Positions 1 to 7,890 of a DNA stretch of 64,000 nt are shown piece after piece (position 1 is the stretch's first letter; each line of letters begins with the position of its first letter). This DNA is from Terrimonas_A sp040509495 (GTDB taxonomy: Bacteria > Bacteroidota > Bacteroidia > Chitinophagales > Chitinophagaceae), in contig JBEVKW010000406.1 in the NCBI GenBank assembly GCA_040509495.1, positions 72,214 to 136,213 on the forward strand, read 5' to 3'. A program made the translations under genes and the position numbers. A model generated the notes under the pieces. It had not been told where the DNA came from. It saw nothing but the letters and a program-made list of their open reading frames with translations, and made no database searches.

Positions 1-2
1 TT

Positions 3-734
3 CAAAAGCTCGAGTTCTTTTTCGATCCGGGTACAAAATATGCGTATTCCGGGGAAGGATTGGTATTGCTCCAACTGGTCGTTGAAAACATAACCGGCGA
101 AAAACTGGAAGCGTTGGCCCAAAAGCAGGTATTTGTTCCGTTTGGAATGACAAGATCAAGCTTTACCTGGCAACCAGCATTTAATGAAGATTATGCCAAC
201 GGCCACAGCGTTGATGAAGACAGTTTTGCCGTCCGGAGGAGAGCCAATGCAAATGCTGCCGGGTCGATGCAAACAACAATTACCGATTATACCAACTTCC
301 TGGCTGGGTTGCTACAGGGAAAAGGGCTGAGTAATGATGCCCGTAAGGAAATGCTGACACCTCAGATCAGGATCTTCAGCAAGCGGCAGTTTCCGTCTTT
401 GAACACCGATACAACAAGCGCGTACAAGGCCATCGATCTCTCTTACGGGCTTGGCTGGGGAATTTTCAATACCAACTATGGACAGGCATTTTTTAAGGAA
501 GGCCACAGTGATGATGGCTGGGAACATTACCTGATAGCGATTCCCGATAAAAAATTCGCCCTGGTGATCATGAGCAATAGCATGAATGCTGAAAGTATCT
601 ATAAGGAACTTGTGGAAACCCTGGCCGGCGTATCTATCCCCTGGGACTGGGAAGGATATATACCTTATAAGCCTGTAGCCGTATTGACGAAACCGATGGC
701 CGATGACCGATGGCCGATGACCGATGGCCGATGA
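3..734 (+). CDS. Serine hydrolase, class C beta-lactamase-like, 5'-truncated by window edge
   Basis: Open from the window edge, so the N-terminus and the SxxK nucleophile motif are not visible. The first residues read through YSGEG, which fits the second conserved motif (Y-S/A-N/G) of class C beta-lactamase and D-aminopeptidase-like hydrolases. It is followed by the typical FVPFGMTRSSF segment and a late GHSDDGWEHY block that occupies the place of the K/H-x-G motif. The family hydrolyses peptides, esters or beta-lactams, usually in the periplasm; the substrate is unknown. Oddity: the last 12 residues (MADDRWPMTDGR) are encoded entirely by the heptanucleotide repeat starting near 693, and the stop codon lies inside a repeat unit. 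The native C-terminus was therefore probably near VAVLTK. Confidence 0.85.
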   Translation, partial: QKLEFFFDPGTKYAYSGEGLVLLQLVVENITGEKLEALAQKQVFVPFGMTRSSFTWQPAFNEDYANGHSVDEDSFAVRRRANANAAGSMQTTITDYTNFLAGLLQGKGLSNDARKEMLTPQIRIFSKRQFPSLNTDTTSAYKAIDLSYGLGWGIFNTNYGQAFFKEGHSDDGWEHYLIAIPDKKFALVIMSNSMNAESIYKELVETLAGVSIPWDWEGYIPYKPVAVLTKPMADDRWPMTDGR

Positions 735-859
735 CGGATGACCGATGGCCGATGACCGAGACACAAACACCTATAATCCGCAATAGCCTATACCCGTTAA
801 CAGCAATAGCTTCAAGCCAAATACGGCACTCGGCCAACGGCCATCGGTCATCGGCCATC
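693..859. repeat. Heptanucleotide repeat element R1 (inverted arrays around a unique core)
   Basis: Left array 693-760 has nine heptamers alternating CCGATGG and CCGATGA (one CGGATGA) plus a partial unit. Right array 831-859 has four heptamers in the opposite sense (CGGCCAA, CGGCCAT, CGGTCAT, CGGCCAT). The arrays are complementary, so transcripts can fold into a long stem over a core of about 70 bp (761-830). The right part of this core, including TATACCCGT and CGGCACT, recurs in R2 near 31.1 kb. The left array overlaps the end of the serine hydrolase gene and provides its stop codon. No transposase is present. It resembles a MITE- or REP-like non-autonomous element; heptanucleotide STRR arrays of cyanobacteria are an analogy only. 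Confidence 0.9.
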
Positions 860-943
860 CCCGCGAAAGGGTAAAGGTTAATACCCAGGCAGAAGGAAAT
901 GCCTAGCTTCGCAGAAATTACTCTCACCCAAAACAACTAATGT

Positions 944-1468
944 ATGAAAAAGATCCAACTACTCTCCCTCGTTTGCTTACTGTCATTTTCAGGATTCGTT
1001 AACGCACAAAATGTTGACGACATGGTGAAAGACTGGGAGCGTGCTAAAGCTTATACTAAAGCATATCTCGATGCAATGTCTGATTCAGGTTATGCATTAA
1101 AGCCAACACCAGAGATGCGTTCATTCGCAGAACAGATGTTGCACCTTGCTGACGCCAACTATGGCTTTATCGCAGCAGCCACCGGCGCAACCAGCCCGCT
1201 TCCGATGGGCGGCGCAGAAAAATCAACAGATAAGTCAAAAAAGAAAGTGGATGAACTGACGTTGGCGAGCTATGATTTCGCGATCGAGAACATCAAAAAA
1301 ATGGATGCGGCCAAAGCAAGTGAAAAGATCAAAATGTTCAATCGCTTTGAAATGACCAAAGGGGCTGCTATTGCCAAAGCTTTTGAACATCAGACTCACC
1401 ACAGAGGTCAGACAACTGTGTACATCCGTTTAGCGGGAAAAACACCACCGCAGGAAATGCTGTTCTGA
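944..1468 (+). CDS. Periplasmic DinB-family protein
   Basis: 174 residues with a clear signal peptide (MKKIQLL...GFVNAQ, cleavage near residue 22). DinB-like proteins are four-helix bundles with a metal site of three histidines. Here the candidates are H67 (QMLHLAD) and H149 and H153 in the C-terminal block FEHQTHHRGQ, which matches the family signature H-x3-HRGQ. Most relatives are thought to bind a divalent metal and some are thiol-dependent transferases, but the reaction of this one cannot be told. Export to the periplasm is a known variant in Bacteroidota. The start ATG follows a CAACTAATGT context. It appears to be a single-gene unit, ending before the hairpin at 1521. Confidence 0.85.
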   Translation: MKKIQLLSLVCLLSFSGFVNAQNVDDMVKDWERAKAYTKAYLDAMSDSGYALKPTPEMRSFAEQMLHLADANYGFIAAATGATSPLPMGGAEKSTDKSKKKVDELTLASYDFAIENIKKMDAAKASEKIKMFNRFEMTKGAAIAKAFEHQTHHRGQTTVYIRLAGKTPPQEMLF

Positions 1469-1520
1469 TAGCATTTACGAGCGTTAGCGGGTGCATTACA
1501 ATAAACCGCCTATTAAACAT

Positions 1521-1570
1521 CTTCCCGTATTTCCGCCTTATCAGTTCAATACGGGCGGGAATACGGGAAG
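1521..1570. terminator. Strong inverted repeat, probable terminator of the DinB gene
   Basis: Arms CTTCCCGTATTTCCGCC (1521-1537) and GGCGGGAATACGGGAAG (1554-1570) pair over 17 bp with one mismatch and a 16-nt loop, followed by ACTTTTTAAGG. It lies 50 bp after the DinB stop. The remaining 1571-1796 stretch up to the converging SDR gene holds no supported gene. Confidence 0.6.
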
Positions 1571-1796
1571 ACTTTTTAAGGAGTGAAGAACGCGATTCTA
1601 CCGTTTCGGCGGATAAGATATGCAACAACAGCTGCTTTCCTGCATATGCGACAATCATTCATCCCACGGTGGGAAACCTGCCGTTAGAGCAACCAACCAA
1701 AAAGCAGCGGACAGGAATTTTCAACAGGACGATGTTTCCCTAACTATGCGGCCATCCCGCGCCAGATCATTCTTCGGCTACCATGCAACTCTCTGC

Positions 1797-2393
1797 TCAA
1801 TGAATCTCCAACACCTTGCCTGTTGCTGCTCCCAGAACACTTTTTACATATGCAGCTGTAACCTCCTTCATGGTAACCGGTATTTCTCCCGGAAAGAAAG
1901 GGAAATATTCAGGCGAATCTTCCACCACATTTGGGCTGACAGCATTGATGCGTACACCATCTTTTAGCTCAACCGACGCTGCTTTGACAAATGAGTTGAT
2001 CGCCCCGTTGACCATGGAAGCATTCGAACCGCCGCGGACAGGGTCATGTGCCAGAATACCAGACGTCAATGTGAACGAACCTTTCGGATTGATATAGTGC
2101 TGCCCGATCAACACCAGGTTCACCTGCCCCATGAGCTTGCTGTTCACCCCTATACGATACTCCAGATCAGTAGTTTGTTCCCAGGGACCGAAGTATGCAG
2201 CACCCGTCGCGGAAACAAGCGCATCAAATGACTTCAACTGCCTGAACATATTTTCAAGCGACGCAGGATCTGTAATATCCGCCTGCACATCTCCACTCTT
2301 ACTTCCTACACGGATCACCTCATGCTCTTTTTCCAATGCAGAAACGATCTGCTTACCGATTGTGCCGGATGCTCCGACGATGACAATTTTCAT
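1797..2393 (-). CDS. Short-chain dehydrogenase/reductase-like protein, atypical active site
   Basis: 198 residues starting at MKIVIVGASG. The Rossmann nucleotide-binding motif GASGTIG is at residues 7-13, and VSATG fits the later NAG position. The usual SDR catalytic Tyr-x3-Lys is not present: about 13 residues after the Ser of LTSG the sequence reads NASMVNGAINSF, with Asn and Val where Tyr and Lys are expected. A known SDR subfamily shares this TSGIL...NGA pattern, so the gene need not be broken. It may be a reductase with altered chemistry or an NAD(P)-binding protein. The ATG at 2393 was preferred because upstream in-frame sequence (VLFSRVIVCPL...) is not family-like. A downstream stop at 1797 leaves it monocistronic. 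Confidence 0.8.
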   Translation of the reverse strand: MKIVIVGASGTIGKQIVSALEKEHEVIRVGSKSGDVQADITDPASLENMFRQLKSFDALVSATGAAYFGPWEQTTDLEYRIGVNSKLMGQVNLVLIGQHYINPKGSFTLTSGILAHDPVRGGSNASMVNGAINSFVKAASVELKDGVRINAVSPNVVEDSPEYFPFFPGEIPVTMKEVTAAYVKSVLGAATGKVLEIH

Positions 2394-2558
2394 GATCAAT
2401 ACTTTTAAATGTTTTAGCTGTAGCGGACAAACAATAACGCGAGAAAACAAAACTGGTTCGATCATCAGGCAATCCCACCAGGATGATCAAAGTCTTTCTC
2501 CCGCTTTACACTGAAAATTGATTCTCCGATCGCATTGGATTCGCGATAGATCTGCTCT

Positions 2559-3299
2559 TCACACTCTATTAACGGCGATCTCCCGGTGATTTATTTTCTC
2601 ACTAACGGTTTCGTATGTCCAGAACTGGCGAACAGTTGGCTCACATGGATAAAGCAGCTCCCGTGTTTGCTTCGCGATAAGTGACTTTCCGTTGTCCGGA
2701 TCGTCTATGCTCTCTCTTAAATGCTGACCGATATCAATACCTTTCTCCTTCATCATCTGCAGCAATTTCTGGGCAGTTTTTTTAAGATGGCATTTCTCCA
2801 TCCGTTTCAACAATTCCGCGGGCGTTACCGGGGGGTCGCTCAGGCTCACCAGTTCTTCCACCAACATTTCGAACTTACCGGCACGGCCGCCGATCATCCT
2901 CAGCAAAAATTCATCCGGGGTAATAGCCGTGATCCCGAAACGCTTGAGGTAGGTTTTGGGAAAATCTTTCACATTCCAGGTGACCACTACATCAGACTCA
3001 CTGACGATTGCAGCCGCCAGCACATGGCGGTCCTGCATATCAGGAAGTGTCAACCCCTTAATGAGTCTTGAAAGACCCGATATCATCGCATCCGGAAAAT
3101 CGGTATTCATTGCCACAGATATCCGTTCCAGGTCTTCGCGATTCAACTCTTTTCGTGTTGAAGCAAGGCTGTTGATCCATTCTTTATGGATCTCCGCATT
3201 CCAGAATGGCTTGTACATTTTTACTGTCGCAAAATATAATAACAAATCACGCGCAGTTGATGAGTATAAAGCGCAGGCATCCAAAGTCGCTCTTTGCAT
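2559..3299 (-). CDS. Orphan PIN-domain protein (VapC-like nuclease fold)
   Basis: 246 residues. The N-terminal 130 residues match the PIN_3 type: LDACALYSSTARDLLLYFA (D7), an acidic EIHKEW helix, PDMQDRHVLAAAI (D87/D90) and SDVVVTWNVKDFP (D103, D112). These acidic residues would bind Mg2+ or Mn2+ for RNA cleavage. The C-terminal 110 residues are helical and of unknown role (repeated KKTAQKLLQMMKEKG-like stretches). PIN_3 toxins usually follow a small excisionase-like HTH antitoxin, but nothing convincing is encoded in the 250 bp upstream (3300-3551). This is either a solitary RNase or a toxin that has lost its partner. The start at 3299 is the only ATG ahead of the first conserved Asp. Confidence 0.8.
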   Translation of the reverse strand: MQRATLDACALYSSTARDLLLYFATVKMYKPFWNAEIHKEWINSLASTRKELNREDLERISVAMNTDFPDAMISGLSRLIKGLTLPDMQDRHVLAAAIVSESDVVVTWNVKDFPKTYLKRFGITAITPDEFLLRMIGGRAGKFEMLVEELVSLSDPPVTPAELLKRMEKCHLKKTAQKLLQMMKEKGIDIGQHLRESIDDPDNGKSLIAKQTRELLYPCEPTVRQFWTYETVSEKINHREIAVNRV

Positions 3300-3551
3300 A
3301 ATGATCCGGTTTAACGATGTAGAAAATCCATTTGTACATACTCAGCTGATCAGTACTACAAGGTAGATCTCCTGCATAATTTGACCGAAATAAAGCGCAT
3401 GTTTTTTGGCCGGATTTTCGGTGAAAATCACCGGAAGAAAATGAGGAAAATATCATGGCCTTGCAGTCCGGGTAACTATCCGGAAACATGCAACAAACAC
3501 AAAAGCTATATCAGTTCTCCAGGGACCAGGATGACCGCCATCTGAACCACC

Positions 3552-4199
3552 TCATTCTTTCTTTTTAAGGAGTACAAGTGCGACGATCACGATCCACACC
3601 AGCACAGCAGTCAGAAAGATCCGAAATCCCATCAACCGGTTGGCCCCCGCAAATCCGCCAAAGAACACCGCGATCATTGCTACTGCGAGCAATAGTCCGG
3701 CAATACCTATCCACGATTGCATTCTTTTTGTTTGCAGTATCAGCACCGACCAGCACAGGATACCCCGGCTGAATGCCCCGGTATAGATGTAGTCAAACGC
3801 CTTGTTGACGGCAAAACTGTATCTCACCACAGATTGCAAGCCATTGATTGTTTCTTCCGTTGCATCAGCATACCCGCTTAAAAAAAGCGGCAATACTACA
3901 CCATTGGTTGCGCCAGCCAGCATAGCAGCAATAACACCGATCGATATAAAAGAAAATCCAAGAACAGACAAAAATCTATTTATACCCAGGAAGCCGGCTA
4001 ATCCCCAAAAACCTGCCCACCCGATAGGCAAAGCCAGCATGGCAGCTCCATGTGTGATGATGATCAGGTTCGACTTCCTGATCAAACCCGGTATGTTAGA
4101 ACCGGCAGGATGCAATACCATCGTAAAAAGCAACAGTATGGTAAAAACAAGCAGGGCCATCCCTGCATTCCGTGTAATAGGTTGGTTATTGTTTGTCAT
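3552..4199 (-). CDS. Multi-pass membrane protein of unknown function
   Basis: 215 residues with about six hydrophobic segments (AGMALLVFTILLLF, IIITHGAAMLALPIGWAGFWGL, ISIGVIAAMLAGATNGVVLPL, a C-terminal pair ending in VLVWIVIVALVLLKKKE). The short Gln/Asn-rich N-terminus and lysine-rich C-terminus suggest both ends are cytoplasmic. No catalytic motif was recognised. It lies 121 bp downstream of a Crp/Fnr regulator on the same strand and could be co-transcribed with it or be its target. Function not assigned. Confidence 0.8.
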   Translation of the reverse strand: MTNNNQPITRNAGMALLVFTILLLFTMVLHPAGSNIPGLIRKSNLIIITHGAAMLALPIGWAGFWGLAGFLGINRFLSVLGFSFISIGVIAAMLAGATNGVVLPLFLSGYADATEETINGLQSVVRYSFAVNKAFDYIYTGAFSRGILCWSVLILQTKRMQSWIGIAGLLLAVAMIAVFFGGFAGANRLMGFRIFLTAVLVWIVIVALVLLKKKE

Positions 4200-4320
4200 C
4201 CAACAAAACTATCGGAGCAGCTTTGTATCAGCCTTGACGAAAATCAAGAAATGCGGAGCCAGGGAAGACAGTCGGAGATAGATGGCATTTCGCCCGATCG
4301 CCGCGTATCGTGGCATTTCC

Positions 4321-4884
4321 CTACAAACTGATCTTCTTTCTTATCCTGCTCAGGGTTTCAGGCGTCATTCCCATATAAGACGCAATATGCTTCAGCGGAA
4401 AATGCTGCACCAATTCCGGTCGCGTAATTAATAATTTTTGATACTTCTCCTCCGGCGTCAACCGGTTCTGCTGAAACTCCTGGCTGCGCATCCCCATCTC
4501 TAAGATCATCATCAGGCGAAAAAATCTTTCAGAGATCCTGGTAAGATCATGAATGTCGCGTGCATGCAATGCCAGTACCTCACTGTCGGATGTCGCCTGT
4601 ATACAATTCTGCGATGGTTGCTGAGACACAAAGCTTTTATACTCCAACATCCATTCATGATGTATATAAAGGTCAATGGTCGACTCTTCTCCCGTCTCAC
4701 TTACATTAAAATGCCGGAAAAAACCATGATTGATAAAATATACAGAGGAGCATGTTTGCCCTTCCCTGATAAGAAACCCGTCTTTAGGCACTTGCCGGAC
4801 AGTCAGCCTTTCGATCAGCAGAGTCAGTTGCTCTGCCGGCGGAGACACGATGCGGTTGATCGATTCAATGATTGACTGGAACAT
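4321..4884 (-). CDS. Crp/Fnr-family transcriptional regulator
   Basis: 187 residues. An N-terminal cyclic-nucleotide-binding-like beta-roll spans about residues 20-115 (PKDGFLIREGQTCSSVYFINHGFFR). A C-terminal helix-turn-helix spans about 150-187 (LKHIASYMGMTPETLSRIRKKI), the usual recognition-helix pattern of the Bacteroidota Crp subgroup. It is slightly shorter than E. coli CRP. The PxRTA-like phosphate-binding cassette of true cAMP binders is not evident, so the ligand is unknown. It lies upstream of the membrane protein gene at 3552-4199. The 4885-5108 stretch upstream contains no other gene. Confidence 0.9.
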   Translation of the reverse strand: MFQSIIESINRIVSPPAEQLTLLIERLTVRQVPKDGFLIREGQTCSSVYFINHGFFRHFNVSETGEESTIDLYIHHEWMLEYKSFVSQQPSQNCIQATSDSEVLALHARDIHDLTRISERFFRLMMILEMGMRSQEFQQNRLTPEEKYQKLLITRPELVQHFPLKHIASYMGMTPETLSRIRKKISL

Positions 4885-5108
4885 ACAGACTGGTTATTGC
4901 TCAGCAAATTACAAATCTTTGCCGGCAGTCGCGTGATCGTCATGTTTTAACCGGGTCAATTACCTCCTGGTAACGTATGCTTTCATTCCCGGAGGAACGC
5001 AATGGCACACGTTGCTTATTTCATTGCCGGCGCTTTCTATGCCACAAATAAGGTTGATCAAAAGACAACATTTGTCCTTCAAGTTCCTTCATTGCTACAC
5101 CGGCGGCG

Positions 5109-5140
5109 TTGATTATATTTACATTAACCTTATACGCTTG
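5109..5140 (+). promoter_or_regulatory. Candidate Bacteroidota promoter for the TlpA gene
   Basis: TTG at 5109-5111 as a -33 element and TACGCTTG at 5133-5140 as a -7 element (7 of 8 matches to TAnnTTTG), 21 bp apart. The ATG follows 4 nt after the -7 box, so the transcript would have almost no leader. Confidence 0.4.
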
Positions 5141-5144
5141 TACT

Positions 5145-6311
5145 ATGTTAAGAATTGTTTCTTTTATCCTGCTATCCGTCCCGCTGTTTGCCCGCTGCCA
5201 ATCCAACTCCTTTAAACGGCAGACCGGCGAAGTTCTGATCAAAGGAACGTTGAAAAATATGACGCATCCAGTTCCCTACATTTATATCATTGCGGCTGAT
5301 GGTATCAAAGGGGATGTGGACAGTGTGCCTGTCGTCAACAATCAATACTCGTTCAGGTTTAAACCCAACATACCGACGGAAATCACCCTATACACTAAAA
5401 GCATTCATGCCCCGGACGTATATGATGCGGACGGGAAATACCTGATGGCATTCAGAACAGAGCCGGCCACTGTAAATATCGTTTCTACCAATAACATCGT
5501 TAACTCCAAAATCACCGGATCAAAAGCGCATGTAGAGCAAACCCGCTATGAAGCCGGCCGGCAACCGATAGTTGATCTGATGGCCAAATACAGTTCACTG
5601 TACCGTGATAAAAAGGCCAGTACTGATACAGCAGGCTTGCACCAGCTTAAAAACAGCTATGACTCTGCCTATGCAGTATCAAATATTTACACCTGGAATT
5701 ATCTCCAATCGCACCCGGAGTCTTTATTGCGGGCTTATTTACTTAGCATGTACACGTCTTCTCTTAAAAGTAATTCTGCCCCTGATGACATAGCTAAAGT
5801 TGAATCTTTTTTTGAGGAATTTTCAGAGGCAGAACAGAAAGGATATTTTGGAAACAGGGCATGGAAAAGACTTGATGCCTTCAAAATTCCAATTGGCAGC
5901 ATAGCGCCGCCTTTCGTTCAAAATGATACGCTGGGCAACCCGGTCTCTCTTCAATCATTCAGAGGAAAATATGTACTGATCGATTTCTGGGCAAGCTGGT
6001 GTGTTCCGTGCCGAAGGGAAAATCCCTATGTAGTTAAAGCTTATCAGCAATACAGGGACAAAAATTTTACTATCCTGAGCGTATCGCTTGACAAAGCCGG
6101 CGATAAGGATAAATGGATCAAAGCGATCAATGCTGATGGACTTAACTGGACGCATGTTTCGAGCCTTGATCATACGGATAACGAAGTGGCCAAACTATAT
6201 AAGGTAACATCCATACCACAGAATTTCCTGCTGGATCCGGAGGGCAGGATCATTGCAAAAAATCTACGGGAAGAAGAGCTGGATCAGGCGCTCAGGAAAT
6301 TCATTAACTGA
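5145..6311 (+). CDS. TlpA-family thiol-disulfide oxidoreductase with N-terminal DUF4369-like domain
   Basis: 388 residues starting at MLRIVSF. A signal peptide (ILLSVPLFARCQS) is followed by a beta-rich domain of about 110 residues like DUF4369 (GEVLIKGTLKNM, PVPYIYIIAADG), a helical linker, and a C-terminal thioredoxin fold from about residue 255. The redox motif is FWASWCVPC with C286 and C289, and cis-proline is in TSIPQNFLL. Proteins of this build reduce or rearrange disulfides in the periplasm and are common in Bacteroidota, but the partner is unknown. The ATG at 5145 was chosen because it begins the signal peptide. A bidirectional hairpin follows at 6318. Confidence 0.88.
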   Translation: MLRIVSFILLSVPLFARCQSNSFKRQTGEVLIKGTLKNMTHPVPYIYIIAADGIKGDVDSVPVVNNQYSFRFKPNIPTEITLYTKSIHAPDVYDADGKYLMAFRTEPATVNIVSTNNIVNSKITGSKAHVEQTRYEAGRQPIVDLMAKYSSLYRDKKASTDTAGLHQLKNSYDSAYAVSNIYTWNYLQSHPESLLRAYLLSMYTSSLKSNSAPDDIAKVESFFEEFSEAEQKGYFGNRAWKRLDAFKIPIGSIAPPFVQNDTLGNPVSLQSFRGKYVLIDFWASWCVPCRRENPYVVKAYQQYRDKNFTILSVSLDKAGDKDKWIKAINADGLNWTHVSSLDHTDNEVAKLYKVTSIPQNFLLDPEGRIIAKNLREEELDQALRKFIN

Positions 6312-6317
6312 CAAAAA

Positions 6318-6367
6318 TCAAGGCGGCAGATTGCTCGTTTGCTTGAACGAAAAATCTGCCGCCTTGA
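6318..6367. terminator. Bidirectional terminator between convergent genes
   Basis: Arms TCAAGGCGGCAGATT (6318-6332) and AATCTGCCGCCTTGA (6353-6367) are perfectly complementary over 15 bp. They are flanked by A-rich sequence on the left and GAAAGTATAAT on the right. It separates the TlpA gene from the converging T9SS protein gene. Confidence 0.85.
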
Positions 6368-6394
6368 AAGTATAATCATAGCCCTACCCTGAAA

Positions 6395-7726
6395 TCATCT
6401 TACCATCAGCGAAACCGTTTCGATCCATTTCCCTTTCGCATCGCTGATCTGTACAAGGTATCTTCCGGCCCCTAATACACCGGTATTTACTTTCCATGTA
6501 TTATTCCCTGAAACATCGGTGATCATTTGCTGTTTTATGATCCGGCCATCGGCGCTTAACACTTTCACATTGACTGCTTTTATTTCTGCGGGCAGCGATT
6601 GCATTCTTTTGAGGTTGATCTCGCTTTGTCCACGCTCGAGATAGTTGGGATATAGACCAAATACGGCCGTCGAACTTTTTTCCGCTTCGAGCTTTACTGT
6701 TTTGGAATAGGTGGTTGTTCCATCCATATCCACCATTCTCAATCTGCAAAAGGATACCTGCTGTACAACGGGTAGTGTGAATTCGTAAGCATAGGATTGC
6801 TCATAATTGAACTGGTTCTTTGCATTCACAAATCCGATCGTTTCAAACCGTGATGCGTCTGTGGATGTTTCTATATAAAAGCCCTTCACGTTCTCCTCCA
6901 TTGCCGTTTTCCATTGCAACTTCGCTTTACCGTTTTGCGAACTTGCTGAAAAGGATAGCAGGTTCAATGGAAGTGCGGAGCCGACTCCAAACGATGTACT
7001 GCTTAGCGGAACTGTCCCAGTACTACCGGTTGCAAGCGTCCATGTGGTATAATCTGCAATGGCAGCGCGATACTGTGCAATGGTCATCCCTGTTCTGACT
7101 CCATTGTATTGTCCGCCATTGGCATTTCCCAGCACATAAACATGATTGGAGTCCTTAAGATCCGTTGGACGGTAGCTGGTATTGCTGGCTGTTGCGCCTG
7201 AACTAAGCCACCCCGCCTCCCCGCTGGTTGATTGATAGCCCATCCCAAATAACAAAGTCCCGGTAAAAGTGACCGCAGCGCCTGATGCAGGTGTATTTCC
7301 CTGAAAAATAAAAAGCTGATCTCCGGTTGAAGTGCCGAGCAGAATGGTGGTTGTGGTCGCACCGTTAGCGTTATAGGTCTGTACGGTACCTGTATTGGCT
7401 GTATTGCCGCTTATACTGATCACGGATCCGGGAGCAAGCTCGGCATTGGCTGTCCATACCGCAGTTTGTTCCGAATTACGGTAGCCATTCGTCGAGGTGG
7501 ACGCCAGTCCCGGCCCATTGAATGCGTTGTCGGTGATCTTTATTACTGTACCGATCTGTACTGTTTTCCAAACAACAAACGCATAATTTTTCGGCGTTGC
7601 GTTAGCATTAAAGCCAATAAGAGAAACGTCTCCCTGGAATAGGGTTGTTTGCGCGTGCGCTTTAAAAAGTATCAGACATTCAATAAGAAAAATGCAGGAG
7701 ACCCGGGCGATAGTTTTGCGTGGCAT
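6395..7726 (-). CDS. Secreted protein with type IX secretion (Por) sorting tail
   Basis: 443 residues with a signal peptide ending at HAQ (residue 26). The mature N-terminal half is Gly/Thr/Asn-rich (residues about 30-240), with ITDNAF, APGSVISISG and GDQLFIFQG, resembling lamin-tail-like or adhesive beta-sandwich domains of Bacteroidota exoproteins. Around residue 255 it switches to the PLNLLSFSA...KLQWKTAMEENVKGFYIE motif that commonly precedes the sorting domain. The last 75 residues (VFGLYPNYLERG ... LGAGRYLVQISDAKGK) form a type A C-terminal domain, which directs export through the outer membrane by T9SS. Substrate or target unknown. Upstream, its start lies head-to-head with the sensor kinase gene. 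Confidence 0.85.
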   Translation of the reverse strand: MPRKTIARVSCIFLIECLILFKAHAQTTLFQGDVSLIGFNANATPKNYAFVVWKTVQIGTVIKITDNAFNGPGLASTSTNGYRNSEQTAVWTANAELAPGSVISISGNTANTGTVQTYNANGATTTTILLGTSTGDQLFIFQGNTPASGAAVTFTGTLLFGMGYQSTSGEAGWLSSGATASNTSYRPTDLKDSNHVYVLGNANGGQYNGVRTGMTIAQYRAAIADYTTWTLATGSTGTVPLSSTSFGVGSALPLNLLSFSASSQNGKAKLQWKTAMEENVKGFYIETSTDASRFETIGFVNAKNQFNYEQSYAYEFTLPVVQQVSFCRLRMVDMDGTTTYSKTVKLEAEKSSTAVFGLYPNYLERGQSEINLKRMQSLPAEIKAVNVKVLSADGRIIKQQMITDVSGNNTWKVNTGVLGAGRYLVQISDAKGKWIETVSLMVR

Positions 7727-7876
7727 GCTTCATGATTTGGATTAGAGAGGCAAAGCAAATCTATCAATGGTACAGAAGAATGAGCGACCGCTGGGAACGT
7801 AAAAGGCGCAGTTTGACCAGCTATTCAAAGGTCCAGGCGACCGGAGATCTGTTCTGCATCTTTCATTTGATATACA

Positions 7877-7884
7877 TAGCTTTG
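7877..7884 (+). promoter_or_regulatory. Candidate -7 box for the sensor kinase operon
   Basis: TAGCTTTG is an exact match to TAnnTTTG, 6 nt before the ATG at 7891. No clear -33 TTTG is seen at the usual spacing, so this is tentative. Confidence 0.35.
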
Positions 7885-7890
7885 ACCGTA

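Noticed and set aside
693..859. Insertion sequence or transposon
   Set aside because: No transposase ORF and no clear target duplication at R1, R2 or R3; kept as a repeat element only.
312..936. Minus-strand reading frames rich in repeated HRPSVIGHR-like units
   Set aside because: They are translations of the R1 heptamer array in other frames and of the antisense of the hydrolase gene; no family resemblance.
3247..3489. Possible antitoxin upstream of the PIN gene
   Set aside because: The 80-residue minus-strand frame overlaps the PIN start by 53 bp, is Cys/Ser-rich and shows no HTH or other antitoxin fold.
4885..5144. Small gene in the gap before the TlpA gene
   Set aside because: Frames here are short and without start context; only a candidate promoter was kept.
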